Positions 37,356 to 45,818 of a DNA stretch of 64,000 nucleotides are shown here, in pieces. Made by a program: the position numbers and the translations under genes. This DNA is from Flavobacteriales bacterium (GTDB lineage: Bacteria; Bacteroidota; Bacteroidia; Flavobacteriales_F; PHOS-HE28), in contig JADJVC010000002.1 in assembly GCA_016710685.1 (NCBI GenBank), positions 124,001 through 188,000 of the forward strand, read 5' to 3'. Within the stretch, counting starts at the first letter, position 1. Each line of letters begins with the position of its first letter. The notes under the pieces are model-generated. The model had not been told where the DNA came from. It ran no database searches and was given only the letters and a program-made list of their open reading frames with translations.

Positions 37356-37661
37356 ATGACCCAAAAAATCCGGATCAAACTGCGCTCTTATGACCACATG
37401 CTCGTGGACAAGAGTGCCGAGAAGATCGTGAAGACGGTAAAGAGCACGGGTGCCGTGGTAAGCGGACCTATTCCCTTGCCAACGCACAAGCGCATCTTCA
37501 CGGTGTTGCGTTCGCCGCACGTGAACAAGAAGGCGCGTGAGCAGTTCCAACTGTGCAGCTACAAGCGCTTGATGGACATCTACAGCAGCAGCAGCAAAAC
37601 GATCGATGCGTTGATGAAGCTGGAGTTGCCCAGCGGGGTGGACGTCGAGATCAAGGTTTGA
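37356..37661 (+). CDS. rpsJ: 30S ribosomal protein S10
   Basis: 101 residues with the conserved IKLRSYDHMLVDKSAEKIV and PLPTHKRIFTVLRSPHVNKK, which fits the rRNA-binding loop and the NusB-contacting face. 17 bp after fusA; the next spacer is 117 bp and contains palindromes. Confidence 0.97.
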   Translation: MTQKIRIKLRSYDHMLVDKSAEKIVKTVKSTGAVVSGPIPLPTHKRIFTVLRSPHVNKKAREQFQLCSYKRLMDIYSSSSKTIDALMKLELPSGVDVEIKV

Positions 37662-37672
37662 CGACAATAGGA

Positions 37673-37763
37673 CGATGCATGCATCGGCCAACAAAGTAAG
37701 GATGATGCGTGCATCGTCCCAGGATGGAAAGACAAGAGTGCAAGGGCGAAGCGAACATTGCCC
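37673..37763 (+). repeat. Cluster of three palindromic segments in the rpsJ-rplC spacer
   Basis: CGATGCATGCATCG at 37673-37686 is a perfect 14-bp palindrome, 37700-37719 is an imperfect 20-bp version, and GGGC...GCCC at 37744-37763 encloses a weak third one that ends 15 bases before the rplC start. An A-rich leader (CAACAAAGAAGAAAA) lies between it and the ATG. Confidence 0.7.
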
Positions 37764-37778
37764 CAACAAAGAAGAAAA

Positions 37779-38396
37779 ATGAGCGGATTGATCGGAAGGA
37801 AAATAGGGATGACCAGCCTCTTTGACGAGGCAGGCAACCTGCTGGGCTGCACCGTAATTGAAGCGGGCCCTTGCGTAGTGAGCCAGGTGAAGACCAAGGA
37901 CAAGGACGGCTACAACGCCATCCAGTTGGCCTTCGGTGAGCGCAAGGAGAAGAACACTCCTGCGGCATTGATCGGTCACTTCAAGAAAGCGGGTACCACC
38001 CCGAAGGTGAAGACGCACGAGTTCAAAGAGTTCACCGACGAATTGAAGTTGGGTGATATCGTGAACAGCGATATTTTCCTCGAAGGCGGTTTTGTTACCG
38101 TGACTTCAGCCAGCAAGGGCAAGGGCTTTCAAGGCGTTGTGAAGCGCCACGGTTTCAGCGGTGTGGGCGAAGCGACCCACGGTCAGCACGATCGTAGCCG
38201 CGCTCCAGGTTCACTGGGTGGATCCTCCTATCCGGCGCGTGTGTTCAAAGGCTTGCGCATGGCAGGTCGCACGGGCGGCAACCAGATCACCACGGAAAAC
38301 CTCCGGGTGGTGAAGATCGACAAAGAAAAAAACCTGATGGTTCTCCACGGTTCTGTACCAGGCCCCAAAGGCTCCACCATAATCATCTGGAAGTAA
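37779..38396 (+). CDS. rplC: 50S ribosomal protein L3
   Basis: 205 residues starting MSGLIGRKIGMTSLFDEAGN; the frame continues upstream but that part is spacer. SRAPGSLGGSSYPARVFKG includes the loop near the peptidyl-transferase centre. Preceded by a hairpin spacer. Confidence 0.96.
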   Translation: MSGLIGRKIGMTSLFDEAGNLLGCTVIEAGPCVVSQVKTKDKDGYNAIQLAFGERKEKNTPAALIGHFKKAGTTPKVKTHEFKEFTDELKLGDIVNSDIFLEGGFVTVTSASKGKGFQGVVKRHGFSGVGEATHGQHDRSRAPGSLGGSSYPARVFKGLRMAGRTGGNQITTENLRVVKIDKEKNLMVLHGSVPGPKGSTIIIWK

Positions 38397-38436
38397 GAGC
38401 GAAAGGGGGCGGCTTGCCGCTCCCACAGAAAGTAGA

Positions 38437-38454
38437 GGCACAAGCACTTGCGCC
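38437..38454 (+). repeat. Hairpin in the rplC-rplD spacer
   Basis: GGCACAAGCACTTGCGCC forms a stem of 7 paired bases with one mismatch and ends 14 bases before the rplD start; CAACAACAGAAAA follows. A second GC-rich inverted repeat (GGCGGCTTGCCGCTCC) lies at about 38408-38423. Confidence 0.6.
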
Positions 38455-38468
38455 CCAACAACAGAAAA

Positions 38469-39098
38469 ATGGAATTAGAGATCCACAGCGCGGACGGCAA
38501 GTCCACCGGCAAAAAGGCCAAGCTCAACCCGGCAGTGTTCGGGATAGAGCCGAACGACCACGCCATTTGGCTGGACGTGAAGCAGCACTTGGCCAATCGT
38601 CGCCAAGGCACCAGCAAAACGTTGGAGAAGAGCGAAGTGAGCGGCAGCACCAAGAAGCTTCACCGCCAAAAGGGTACCGGTGGCTCCCGTAAGGGTTCCA
38701 TCAAAAGCCCCTTGTTCAAGGGTGGTGCTCGCGTATTCGGCCCCAAGCCACGCGACTACCACTTCAAACTGAACAAGAAGGTGAAGGATTTGGCCCGCCG
38801 CAGTGCATTGACGCACAAGGCAGGCGCCAACCTCATCTCCGTGCTGGATGGTGCCGGTATGGACGCCACCAAGACCAAAGCTTATGCCGCCATGTTCAAA
38901 GCCTTTGGGCTGGAAGGCCGCAAAGCGCTGTTGGTGCTGGCGAACAAGAACGACAACGTGTTGTTGGGAACCCGCAATCTGCAAGGTGCCCGCGTAGTGT
39001 TGGCCACCGATGTGAACACCTACGACATTATGAACGCCAACCGGGTGCTGATCGCGGCAGACGCTATCGCTCCGTTGGAAACCACTTTGACCAAGTAA
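38469..39098 (+). CDS. rplD: 50S ribosomal protein L4
   Basis: 209 residues starting MELEIHSADGKSTGKKAKLN. The internal loop RQKGTGGSRKGSIKSPLFKGG reaches into the exit tunnel. A 4-bp gap separates it from rplW. Confidence 0.96.
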   Translation: MELEIHSADGKSTGKKAKLNPAVFGIEPNDHAIWLDVKQHLANRRQGTSKTLEKSEVSGSTKKLHRQKGTGGSRKGSIKSPLFKGGARVFGPKPRDYHFKLNKKVKDLARRSALTHKAGANLISVLDGAGMDATKTKAYAAMFKAFGLEGRKALLVLANKNDNVLLGTRNLQGARVVLATDVNTYDIMNANRVLIAADAIAPLETTLTK

Positions 39099-39102
39099 GC
39101 CC

Positions 39103-39393
39103 ATGGCAATCCTCATCCGTCCCCTCATCACCGAGAAGATGACCGCCCAAAGCGAAAAGGAAGGGCGCTACGGCTTCGTGGTGGACCGCAAAAGCAACAA
39201 AGTGGAGATCCGCGCCGCTGTTGAAAAGGAATTCAACGTGAAGGTGACCGGTATCCGCACCATGATCGTTCGTGGAAAAAAGCGCACGCGCTACACCAAG
39301 AGCAACATCCTCAACGGTGCTACCAGCACCTGGAAGAAAGCAATCGTAACACTGGAGAAGGGCGAGAGCATCGACTTCTACAGCAACCTTTGA
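39103..39393 (+). CDS. rplW: 50S ribosomal protein L23
   Basis: 96 residues starting MAILIRPLITEKMT, with VDRKSNKVEIRAAVEKEFNV and the tunnel-exit loop. Docking site for trigger factor and SRP. Confidence 0.96.
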   Translation: MAILIRPLITEKMTAQSEKEGRYGFVVDRKSNKVEIRAAVEKEFNVKVTGIRTMIVRGKKRTRYTKSNILNGATSTWKKAIVTLEKGESIDFYSNL

Positions 39394-39412
39394 TCCCGGA
39401 ACACCAAGCAAA

Positions 39413-40249
39413 ATGGGCATCCGTAAACTGAACCCCGTCACCGCCGGCACACGGCACAAGGTGGCGCTCGATTTTTCCGAGATCACCGCAAGCAAGCCAG
39501 AGGCGAGCCTGTTGCGTGGTCGCGCGAACAAGTCCGGCGGCCGTAACGGTTCCGGCAAAATGACCATGCGCTACATCGGCGGTGGTCACAAAAAGCTGTA
39601 TCGCGCCGTCGATACCAAACGCGACAAGGCGAACATCCCCGGCTTGATCAAGACCATCGAGTACGACCCGAACCGCAGCGCACGCATCGCTTTGGTGCAA
39701 TACCCTGATGGTGAGAAGCGCTACATGCTCGCACCTGCTGGCTTGAAAGTGGGCCAGGTGGTAGTGAGCGGCAAAGGCGCTCCCCCCGAAGTGGGCAACG
39801 CGCTTCCGTTGAGCGACATCCCGTTGGGTACTTTGGTACACAACGTTGAATTGCAGCCCGGCAAGGGCGGTTCTTTCGCTCGCAGCGCAGGCACCTTCGC
39901 ACAGCTCAACGCCCGTGAAGGCCGTTATGCAACGCTGAAGATGCCAAGCGGTGAAGTGCGCATGGTGTTGGTGAGCTGCATGGCCACCGTAGGCACTGTA
40001 GGTAACGCAGAACACATGCTGCAGCGCAGTGGTAAGGCCGGTCGCACCCGCTGGCAGGGCCGCCGTCCGCGCGTTCGTCCGGTGGTGATGAACCCTGTCG
40101 ATCACCCGATGGGTGGTGGTGAGGGCCGTGCATCCGGTGGACATCCACGCAGCCGCAAGGGTCTCTTGGCCAAAGGCAAAAAGACCCGCGCACCAAAGCG
40201 TCTTTCCAACAAGTTCATTATTCAACGGGCCAACCACAAAAAGGCCTGA
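39413..40249 (+). CDS. rplB: 50S ribosomal protein L2
   Basis: 278 residues with the C-terminal NPVDHPMGGGEGRASGGHP that contains the conserved His near the peptidyl-transferase centre. 12-bp gap to rpsS. Confidence 0.97.
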   Translation: MGIRKLNPVTAGTRHKVALDFSEITASKPEASLLRGRANKSGGRNGSGKMTMRYIGGGHKKLYRAVDTKRDKANIPGLIKTIEYDPNRSARIALVQYPDGEKRYMLAPAGLKVGQVVVSGKGAPPEVGNALPLSDIPLGTLVHNVELQPGKGGSFARSAGTFAQLNAREGRYATLKMPSGEVRMVLVSCMATVGTVGNAEHMLQRSGKAGRTRWQGRRPRVRPVVMNPVDHPMGGGEGRASGGHPRSRKGLLAKGKKTRAPKRLSNKFIIQRANHKKA

Positions 40250-40261
40250 ATCCGATAGCCG

Positions 40262-40531
40262 ATGAGCCGTTCACTAAAGAAACCCCCGTTCGTCCACTAC
40301 AAGTTGGCGAAGCGCGTCACGGACATGTTGAAGTCCGGGAAGAAGACCGTATTGAAGACCTGGTCGCGTGCCAGCACCATCACCCCGGAATTTGTTGGCA
40401 TGACCTTCGCGGTCCACAACGGGAACAAGTTCATCCCCGTGTACGTCACCGAGAACATGGTGGGCCACAAGTTCGGCGAATTCGCACCGACGCGCACATT
40501 CCGCGGCCACGCGGGCAACAACCGAAAGTAA
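40262..40531 (+). CDS. rpsS: 30S ribosomal protein S19
   Basis: 89 residues starting MSRSLKKPPFVHYKL with KFGEFAPTRTFRGH at the end. One base separates it from rplV. Confidence 0.96.
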   Translation: MSRSLKKPPFVHYKLAKRVTDMLKSGKKTVLKTWSRASTITPEFVGMTFAVHNGNKFIPVYVTENMVGHKFGEFAPTRTFRGHAGNNRK

Positions 40532-40532
40532 C

Positions 40533-40946
40533 ATGGGATCGCGCAAGAGAATAGCCGCTGAAAAGCGTAAAGAAGCCAAGAAGGAAGTGGCCGTAGCCAC
40601 CCTTCGGAAGGAGCCCACCAGCCCGCGCAAAATGCGCCAGGTGGCGGACAATATCCGCGGCGTGGAAGTAGAGAAGGCCTTGGGCATTCTCCGGTTCAGC
40701 ACCCGCACGGCCAGCAAGCCGTTGGAGAAGTTGTTGATGAGCGCCATTGCCAACTGGGAAGCCAAGAACGATAAGAAAGCAGGCGACACCAAGCTCGTCG
40801 TGAAAACGGTGATGGTGGACGAAAGCACCGGCCTGAAGCGCATGCTGCCCGCACCACAAGGCCGCGCGTACCGCATGAAGAAGCGCAGCAACCACGTAAC
40901 GCTGGTGGTTGACACCGCGCCTGAAACCGCCGAGAAAAACGCATAA
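40533..40946 (+). CDS. rplV: 50S ribosomal protein L22
   Basis: 137 residues. The core starts ATLRKEPTSPRKMRQVADNIRG, and the hairpin loop APQGRAYRMKKRSNHVTL is visible. Its stop overlaps the rpsC start by one base (TAATG). Confidence 0.96.
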   Translation: MGSRKRIAAEKRKEAKKEVAVATLRKEPTSPRKMRQVADNIRGVEVEKALGILRFSTRTASKPLEKLLMSAIANWEAKNDKKAGDTKLVVKTVMVDESTGLKRMLPAPQGRAYRMKKRSNHVTLVVDTAPETAEKNA

Positions 40947-41836
40947 TGGGACAGAAAGCAAACCCGATCGGTCAACGCCTGGGCCTTATCAAGGGCTGGG
41001 ACAGCAACTGGTATGGCGGCGATAACTACGCCGACAAATTGGTGGAGGACGAAAAAATCCGCCAGTACCTCATGGCCCGCCTGAAAAAGGCGAGCGTGGC
41101 CCGCATCATCATTGAGCGCACCTTGAAATTGGTGACCGTGACGATCAACACAGCACGCCCCGGTGTCATCATCGGCCGTGGCGGTTCCGAAGTGGACAAG
41201 CTGCGCGAAGAGCTGAAGAAATTCACGGGCAAGGACGTGCAGATCAACATTTTCGAGATTAAGCGCCCTGAGTTGGACGCCCGTTTGGTGGCCGACAGCA
41301 TCGCCCGCCAATTGGAAGGCCGCATCAGCTTCCGCCGCGCCATGAAGATGAGCGTAGCGAGCACGATGCGCATGGGTGCTGAAGGCATCAAGGTGCAGGT
41401 GAGCGGTCGCTTGAACGGCGCCGAGATCGCCCGCACAGAGAAATACCGCGAAGGTCGCGTGCCCTTGCATACCCTTCGTGCCGATATCGACTTCGCCATT
41501 ACAGAGGCGCACACCAAAATGGGGCGAATCGGGGTGAAGTGCTGGATCATGCGTGGTGAGGTTTACGGCAAGCGTGACCTTAGCCCGAACCAAGGACAAG
41601 TGAAAGGAGCCGGCGGCATGCGTATGGGCGGAGGCCCAGGCGGTGCAGGCGGCGGAGAGCGCAGGGGTGGCGGCGGTGATCGTCGTGGCCCAGGCGGTGG
41701 AGGAGAACGCCGCGGTGGCGGTGGTGGTGAACGTCGTGGCCCAGGTGGTGGCGAACGTCGCGGCCCCGGTGCCGGTGGAGAACGCCGTGGAGGAGGAGGA
41801 GCACGTGGAACGAACCGACCCAATAACCAAGCCTAA
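40946..41836 (+). CDS. rpsC: 30S ribosomal protein S3 with a long Gly-Arg-rich tail
   Basis: 296 residues, about 60-80 longer than usual. The core has the KH domain (VIIGRGGSEVDKLREEL) and the C-terminal domain (GRLNGAEIARTEKYREGR, GVKCWIMRGEVYG). From about residue 226 a low-complexity tail of Gly, Arg and Glu follows with five GERRG units and one DRRG, ending GTNRPNNQA. The tail is intact in frame and precedes the one-base overlap with rplP, so it is a true part of the gene. Many Bacteroidota S3 proteins carry C-terminal extensions (from memory), but this repeat pattern resembles RNA-binding RGG tails. Confidence 0.96.
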   Translation: MGQKANPIGQRLGLIKGWDSNWYGGDNYADKLVEDEKIRQYLMARLKKASVARIIIERTLKLVTVTINTARPGVIIGRGGSEVDKLREELKKFTGKDVQINIFEIKRPELDARLVADSIARQLEGRISFRRAMKMSVASTMRMGAEGIKVQVSGRLNGAEIARTEKYREGRVPLHTLRADIDFAITEAHTKMGRIGVKCWIMRGEVYGKRDLSPNQGQVKGAGGMRMGGGPGGAGGGERRGGGGDRRGPGGGGERRGGGGGERRGPGGGERRGPGAGGERRGGGGARGTNRPNNQA

Positions 41837-42258
41837 TGTTGCAACCTAAGCGTAGCAGACGCCGCAATATGCACAAGGGCCGCATGAAGGGCGAGTCCCA
41901 GCGCGGCCACCGTGTAGCACTCGGCTCATACGGCCTCAAAGCCATGGAGAGCGTGTGGCTCACCAGCCGCCAGATCGAATCAGCCCGTGTGGCCCTTACC
42001 CGGCACATGAAGCGTGAAGGCCAGGTGTGGATCAAAGTATTCCCCGATAAGCCGGTAACCAGCAAACCTGCAGAGGTGCGTATGGGTAAAGGTAAAGGAG
42101 CCTTGGACCACTGGGTAGCCGTGGTGCGCGCCGGCCGGATCATTTTCGAAGCCGACGGAGTTCCCATCGAGACCGCGAAGGAAGCCCTTCGTTTGGCAGC
42201 ACAAAAGTTGCCGATCCGTACCAAGTTCGTAACGCGTGAAGACCTGGACGTGCAATAA
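41836..42258 (+). CDS. rplP: 50S ribosomal protein L16
   Basis: 140 residues with MLQPKRSRRRNMHKGRMKG and the conserved MGKGKGALDHWVAVVRAG. Overlaps rpsC by one base. Confidence 0.96.
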   Translation: MLQPKRSRRRNMHKGRMKGESQRGHRVALGSYGLKAMESVWLTSRQIESARVALTRHMKREGQVWIKVFPDKPVTSKPAEVRMGKGKGALDHWVAVVRAGRIIFEADGVPIETAKEALRLAAQKLPIRTKFVTREDLDVQ

Positions 42259-42266
42259 CAACGGCC

Positions 42267-42479
42267 ATGAAAAAGAAGAAACAAGAACTGAAGGACCTCA
42301 CTGGTCCGGAGCTGAACGACAAGCTCGAAAGCGAGCAGAGCGCCTTGGTGAAACTGCGTTTCAACCACGCCGTGAGCCCTGTTGAAAGCCCGGCACAATT
42401 GCGCGACAAGCGCAAAACCGTGGCCCGTATCCTCACTGAAATGCGCCGTCGCGAGATCGCCAATACCGCCCAAGCATGA
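42267..42479 (+). CDS. rpmC: 50S ribosomal protein L29
   Basis: 70 residues, two helices, with SPVESPAQLRDKRKTVARILTEMR. Overlaps rpsQ by four bases (ATGA). Confidence 0.95.
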   Translation: MKKKKQELKDLTGPELNDKLESEQSALVKLRFNHAVSPVESPAQLRDKRKTVARILTEMRRREIANTAQA

Positions 42480-42763
42480 GCACTGAAAGCACCGTCGAGG
42501 CCACCGCCATTGTCCGCAACCTCCGCAAGGAACGCGTGGGCATCGTGACCAGCGACAAAATGACCAAAAGCATTACCGTGACCGTTGAGCGGCGCGTAAT
42601 GCACCCCAAGTACGGCAAGTTCGTGAAGATGAGCACCAAGTACATGGCGCACGACGAAAAAGGCGATGCGCACATTGGCGACACGGTGAAGATCAGCGAG
42701 ACACGCCCGGTTAGCAAATTGAAGCGCTGGCGCCTGGTAGAGGTGCTTGAGCGCGCCAAGTAA
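42476..42763 (+). CDS. rpsQ: 30S ribosomal protein S17
   Basis: 95 residues, OB fold, with GIVTSDKMTKSITVTVERRV and GDTVKISETRPVSKLKRWRLVEV. Translationally coupled to rpmC by the ATGA overlap. Confidence 0.95.
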   Translation: MSTESTVEATAIVRNLRKERVGIVTSDKMTKSITVTVERRVMHPKYGKFVKMSTKYMAHDEKGDAHIGDTVKISETRPVSKLKRWRLVEVLERAK

Positions 42764-42782
42764 CAAGAAAAGCGGAACACCC

Positions 42783-43151
42783 ATGATCCAACAGGAATCC
42801 AGGCTCGGCGTAGCCGACAACAGCGGAGCTCGCGAAGTGCTCGTGATCCGCGTGCTCGGTGGTACCGCCCGTCGCTATGCGCGCATCGGCGACACCGTAG
42901 TGGTGTCCATCAAGAACGCGCTGCCCAACGGTGGTGCCAAGAAGGGCACCGTAAGCAAGGCAGTAGTGGTGCGCACCCGCAAGGAGACGCGCCGCAAGGA
43001 CGGCAGCTACATCCGCTTCGACGACAACGCGGTGGTGCTGTTGGACGCTGGCGGCGAAATGCGCGGTACGCGCATCTTCGGGCCGGTAGCCCGCGAACTG
43101 CGCGACAAGAAGTTCATGAAGATCATCTCACTGGCACCGGAAGTACTCTAG
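42783..43151 (+). CDS. rplN: 50S ribosomal protein L14
   Basis: 122 residues starting MIQQESRLGVADNSGAREV; the longer frame upstream overlaps rpsQ and is not conserved. Contains VRTRKETRRKDGSYIRFDDNA. Confidence 0.96.
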   Translation: MIQQESRLGVADNSGAREVLVIRVLGGTARRYARIGDTVVVSIKNALPNGGAKKGTVSKAVVVRTRKETRRKDGSYIRFDDNAVVLLDAGGEMRGTRIFGPVARELRDKKFMKIISLAPEVL

Positions 43152-43167
43152 TAGCAGGATAAAGCAA

Positions 43168-43187
43168 GGGCGATGCATGCATCGCTC
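43168..43187 (+). repeat. Palindrome in the rplN-rplX spacer
   Basis: GCGATGCATGCATCGC (43170-43185) is a perfect 16-bp palindrome within the 42-bp spacer and ends 8 bases before the rplX start. It has its own ATG in frame with rplX (43173), which could add seven residues. Confidence 0.75.
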
Positions 43188-43193
43188 CAACAG

Positions 43194-43529
43194 ATGCAGA
43201 AGAAGACGCACATTAGAAAGGGGGCCGTGGTGAAAGTCCTCGCCGGCGAAGACCGCTCCAAGCAGGGGCGCGTGCTGGAAGTGGACCGCAGCCATGGCAC
43301 CGCGCTGGTGGAAGGCCTGCGCATCAACAAGAAGCACAGCAAGCCCACCACGGCTGCCCCGCAAGGCGGCATCCTGGAGCAGGAGGGGCCAATCCACATC
43401 AGCAACCTGATGCTGATCGACGCGAAGACCGGCGAGCCGGGCCGCGTGGGCCGCAAGGCCGGTAAGGACGGAAAGCTGGAGCGTTACGTGAAAACGGGCA
43501 ACCGCACCAAAACGACCAAAAAGAAATGA
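43194..43529 (+). CDS. rplX: 50S ribosomal protein L24
   Basis: 111 residues starting MQKKTHIRKGAVVKVLAGED, with the KOW motif (DRSKQGRVLEVDRSHGTALVEG). Overlaps rplE by four bases. A start at 43173 inside the palindrome is possible but not conserved. Confidence 0.94.
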   Translation: MQKKTHIRKGAVVKVLAGEDRSKQGRVLEVDRSHGTALVEGLRINKKHSKPTTAAPQGGILEQEGPIHISNLMLIDAKTGEPGRVGRKAGKDGKLERYVKTGNRTKTTKKK

Positions 43530-44077
43530 GCACATACGCTCCCCGCCTGAAGGCGAAATATGCGGCCGAAGTGGTTCCGCAGCTCCTCAAGGAGTTCAAG
43601 TACAAAAGTTCCATGCAGGTGCCCCGCCTCGTTAAGATCGCGGTGAACCAAGGCTTGGGCAGTGCCGTGGGCGACAAGAAGATCGTGGACAACGCCGTAG
43701 AGGAAATGACCATGATCACCGGTCAACGCGCACAAGCCACCAAGAGCAAGAAGGACATCAGCAACTTTAAGCTGCGCAAAGGCATGCCCATCGGTGCCCG
43801 TGTAACGTTGCGCGGCGCGAAGATGTACGACTTCCTGGACCGCTTGATCGCCGTTTCCCTGCCACGTACCCGCGACTTCCGTGGTGTAAAGGCATCCGGC
43901 TTCGATGGCCGTGGCAACTTCACCTTTGGTGTGAAAGAGCAGATCATCTTTCCGGAGATCGACATCGACAAAACGCCCAAGATCCAGGGCATGGACATCA
44001 CCTTAGTGACCACCGCAAAAACAGATGAAGAAGCCAAGGCACTGCTCGCAGCGTTCGGCTTCCCATTCACCAAATAA
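43526..44077 (+). CDS. rplE: 50S ribosomal protein L5
   Basis: 183 residues with VPRLVKIAVNQGLGSAV, the P-loop KLRKGMPIGARVTLRG and the C-terminal QGMDITLVTTAKTDEEAKALL. Binds 5S rRNA. Confidence 0.96.
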   Translation: MSTYAPRLKAKYAAEVVPQLLKEFKYKSSMQVPRLVKIAVNQGLGSAVGDKKIVDNAVEEMTMITGQRAQATKSKKDISNFKLRKGMPIGARVTLRGAKMYDFLDRLIAVSLPRTRDFRGVKASGFDGRGNFTFGVKEQIIFPEIDIDKTPKIQGMDITLVTTAKTDEEAKALLAAFGFPFTK

Positions 44078-44082
44078 TGCAA

Positions 44083-44102
44083 GGGTGATGCCTGCATCGC
44101 CC
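44083..44102 (+). repeat. Imperfect palindrome in the rplE-rpsN spacer
   Basis: A diverged copy of the GGGCGATGCATGCATCGCCC element (18 of 20 paired) ends 14 bases before rpsN; AAACAAGAAAGACC follows. Confidence 0.7.
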
Positions 44103-44116
44103 AAACAAGAAAGACC

Positions 44117-44386
44117 ATGGCAAAAGAATCAATGAAGGCCCGCGAGCGTAAGCGCGCCAAGATGGTGGAGAAGTACGCCGCCAAACGCGCTGCGCTTAAG
44201 GCCGCTGGCGACTGGGAAGGCTTGCAGAAGCTCCCTGCCAACAGCAGCAAGGTGCGCATGCACAACCGCTGCCAGCTCACCGGCCGACCTAAAGGCTACA
44301 TCCGCCAATTCGGCATCAGCCGCATCGTGTTCCGCAACATGGCCTTGGACGGCAAGATCCCGGGCGTAACCAAGAGCAGCTGGTAA
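44117..44386 (+). CDS. rpsN: 30S ribosomal protein S14
   Basis: 89 residues, the zinc-free form (no CxxC pair): MAKESMKARERKRAKMVEKYAAKR and RCQLTGRPKGYIRQFGISRI. Confidence 0.96.
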   Translation: MAKESMKARERKRAKMVEKYAAKRAALKAAGDWEGLQKLPANSSKVRMHNRCQLTGRPKGYIRQFGISRIVFRNMALDGKIPGVTKSSW

Positions 44387-44420
44387 GATAGACCCCATCG
44401 CGAGAGCGCGCGCCGATCAA

Positions 44421-44440
44421 GGGCGCGAAATTTCGCGCCC
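44421..44440 (+). repeat. Perfect 20-bp palindrome in the rpsN-rpsH spacer
   Basis: GGGCGCGAAATTTCGCGCCC is perfectly self-complementary. It shares the GGGCG...GCCC frame with the other spacer elements but has a different core. It ends 12 bases before the rpsH start. Confidence 0.75.
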
Positions 44441-44452
44441 CAACAAAAGAAA

Positions 44453-44848
44453 ATGACAACAGATCCGATCGCCGACTACCTCACCCGCTTGCGGAACGCC
44501 ATCATGGCGCACAAAAAGGTGGTAGAGGTTCCCGCCAGTGGCCTGAAAAAGGACATCACGCGTATCCTTTATGACAAGGGCTACATCCTCAACTACAAGA
44601 CCGAAGAGGACGGAAAGCAGGGCCTTATCAAGATCGCGCTGAAGTACGGTCCAGACCGTCGCAGTGCCATCCAGGAGCTCAAGCGTGTAAGCACCCCCGG
44701 CCTTCGCCAGTACACGGATGCCAGCCGGTTGCCGCGCGTATTGAACGGATTGGGCGTCGCCATCATCAGCACCAGCCGCGGTGTGATCACGGACAAAGAA
44801 GCGCGCACCTTAGGGGTGGGCGGTGAAGTGATCTGCTACGTGAGCTAA
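44453..44848 (+). CDS. rpsH: 30S ribosomal protein S8
   Basis: 131 residues with TDPIADYLTRLRNAIMAHKK and the C-terminal GVAIISTSRGVITDKEAR. It is 14 bp ahead of rplF. Confidence 0.96.
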   Translation: MTTDPIADYLTRLRNAIMAHKKVVEVPASGLKKDITRILYDKGYILNYKTEEDGKQGLIKIALKYGPDRRSAIQELKRVSTPGLRQYTDASRLPRVLNGLGVAIISTSRGVITDKEARTLGVGGEVICYVS

Positions 44849-44862
44849 GAATATCGAACAGA

Positions 44863-45417
44863 ATGAGCCGCATAGGAAAAGAACCCATACAGGTACCCGC
44901 AGGAGTTGAAGTGGGCATCAGCGACAAGAACTTGGTGACCGTAAAAGGTCCTAAGGGCACCTTGACACAGAAGCTTGATCCGTCGATCACGGTAAAGAAG
45001 GAGGACGGCGTCCTCACCTTCACCCGTCCCACCGACCTCAAGCACCACCGCTCCATGCACGGGCTGTACCGCGCGTTGGTGGCCAACATGGTTGAAGGTG
45101 TGACCAAAGGCTTCACCACCGAACAGGAATTGGTAGGCGTAGGTTACCGTGCGACGGCTAAAGGCCAGCAGCTTCAACTCTCGCTGGGCTTCTCGCACAA
45201 CGTGGTGTTCGAACTTCCCGAAGAGGTGAAGGTGACCGCCACGCAGGAAAAGGGCAAAAACCCGATCGTGAAACTGGAAAGCGCAGACAAGCAAGTGCTT
45301 GGTGCCGTGGCCGCGAAGATCCGCAGCCTGCGCAAGCCAGAACCATACAAAGGCAAAGGTGTTCGCTTCGTAGGCGAGAACATCCGCCGCAAAGCAGGTA
45401 AGGCAGCAGGTAAGTAA
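44863..45417 (+). CDS. rplF: 50S ribosomal protein L6
   Basis: 184 residues, two repeated domains; MSRIGKEPIQVPAGV at the start and KPEPYKGKGVRFVGENIRRKAGKA at the end. Confidence 0.96.
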   Translation: MSRIGKEPIQVPAGVEVGISDKNLVTVKGPKGTLTQKLDPSITVKKEDGVLTFTRPTDLKHHRSMHGLYRALVANMVEGVTKGFTTEQELVGVGYRATAKGQQLQLSLGFSHNVVFELPEEVKVTATQEKGKNPIVKLESADKQVLGAVAAKIRSLRKPEPYKGKGVRFVGENIRRKAGKAAGK

Positions 45418-45464
45418 GAGAAGACGCTGGGGCGTTGGCAACAACGGCCCACAACAACGAGAAG

Positions 45465-45818
45465 ATGAGCAACAACAAACTCAAACGCAGGGAGCGGATC
45501 AAGACCAGCATCCGCACCGTTATCCGCGGCACCGCTGAACGGCCCCGCCTCACCGTTTTCCGCAGCAATTCGGAGATCTACGCGCAAGTGATCGATGACG
45601 AGCGCGGGCACACCCTGGCCAGCTTCGGCAGCCTGAAGGAAAAGGCCGTCGCGAAAAAGGCCGGTACCGAAAAAGCCAAAGTGGTCGGCAAAGGCATCGC
45701 CGAAAAGGCGCGTGCGGCCGGCGTGGAAAAAGTGGTGTTCGACCGTAACGGATACCTGTACCATGGACGTGTGAAGGCCTTGGCCGAAGCCGCCCGCGAA
45801 GCAGGTCTCAAATTTTGA
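45465..45818 (+). CDS. rplR: 50S ribosomal protein L18
   Basis: 117 residues starting MSNNKLKRRERIKTSIRTVI, ending DRNGYLYHGRVKALAEAAREAGLKF. Binds 5S rRNA. The stop overlaps the rpsE start by one base (TGATG). The frame upstream of 45465 is spacer. Confidence 0.95.
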   Translation: MSNNKLKRRERIKTSIRTVIRGTAERPRLTVFRSNSEIYAQVIDDERGHTLASFGSLKEKAVAKKAGTEKAKVVGKGIAEKARAAGVEKVVFDRNGYLYHGRVKALAEAAREAGLKF

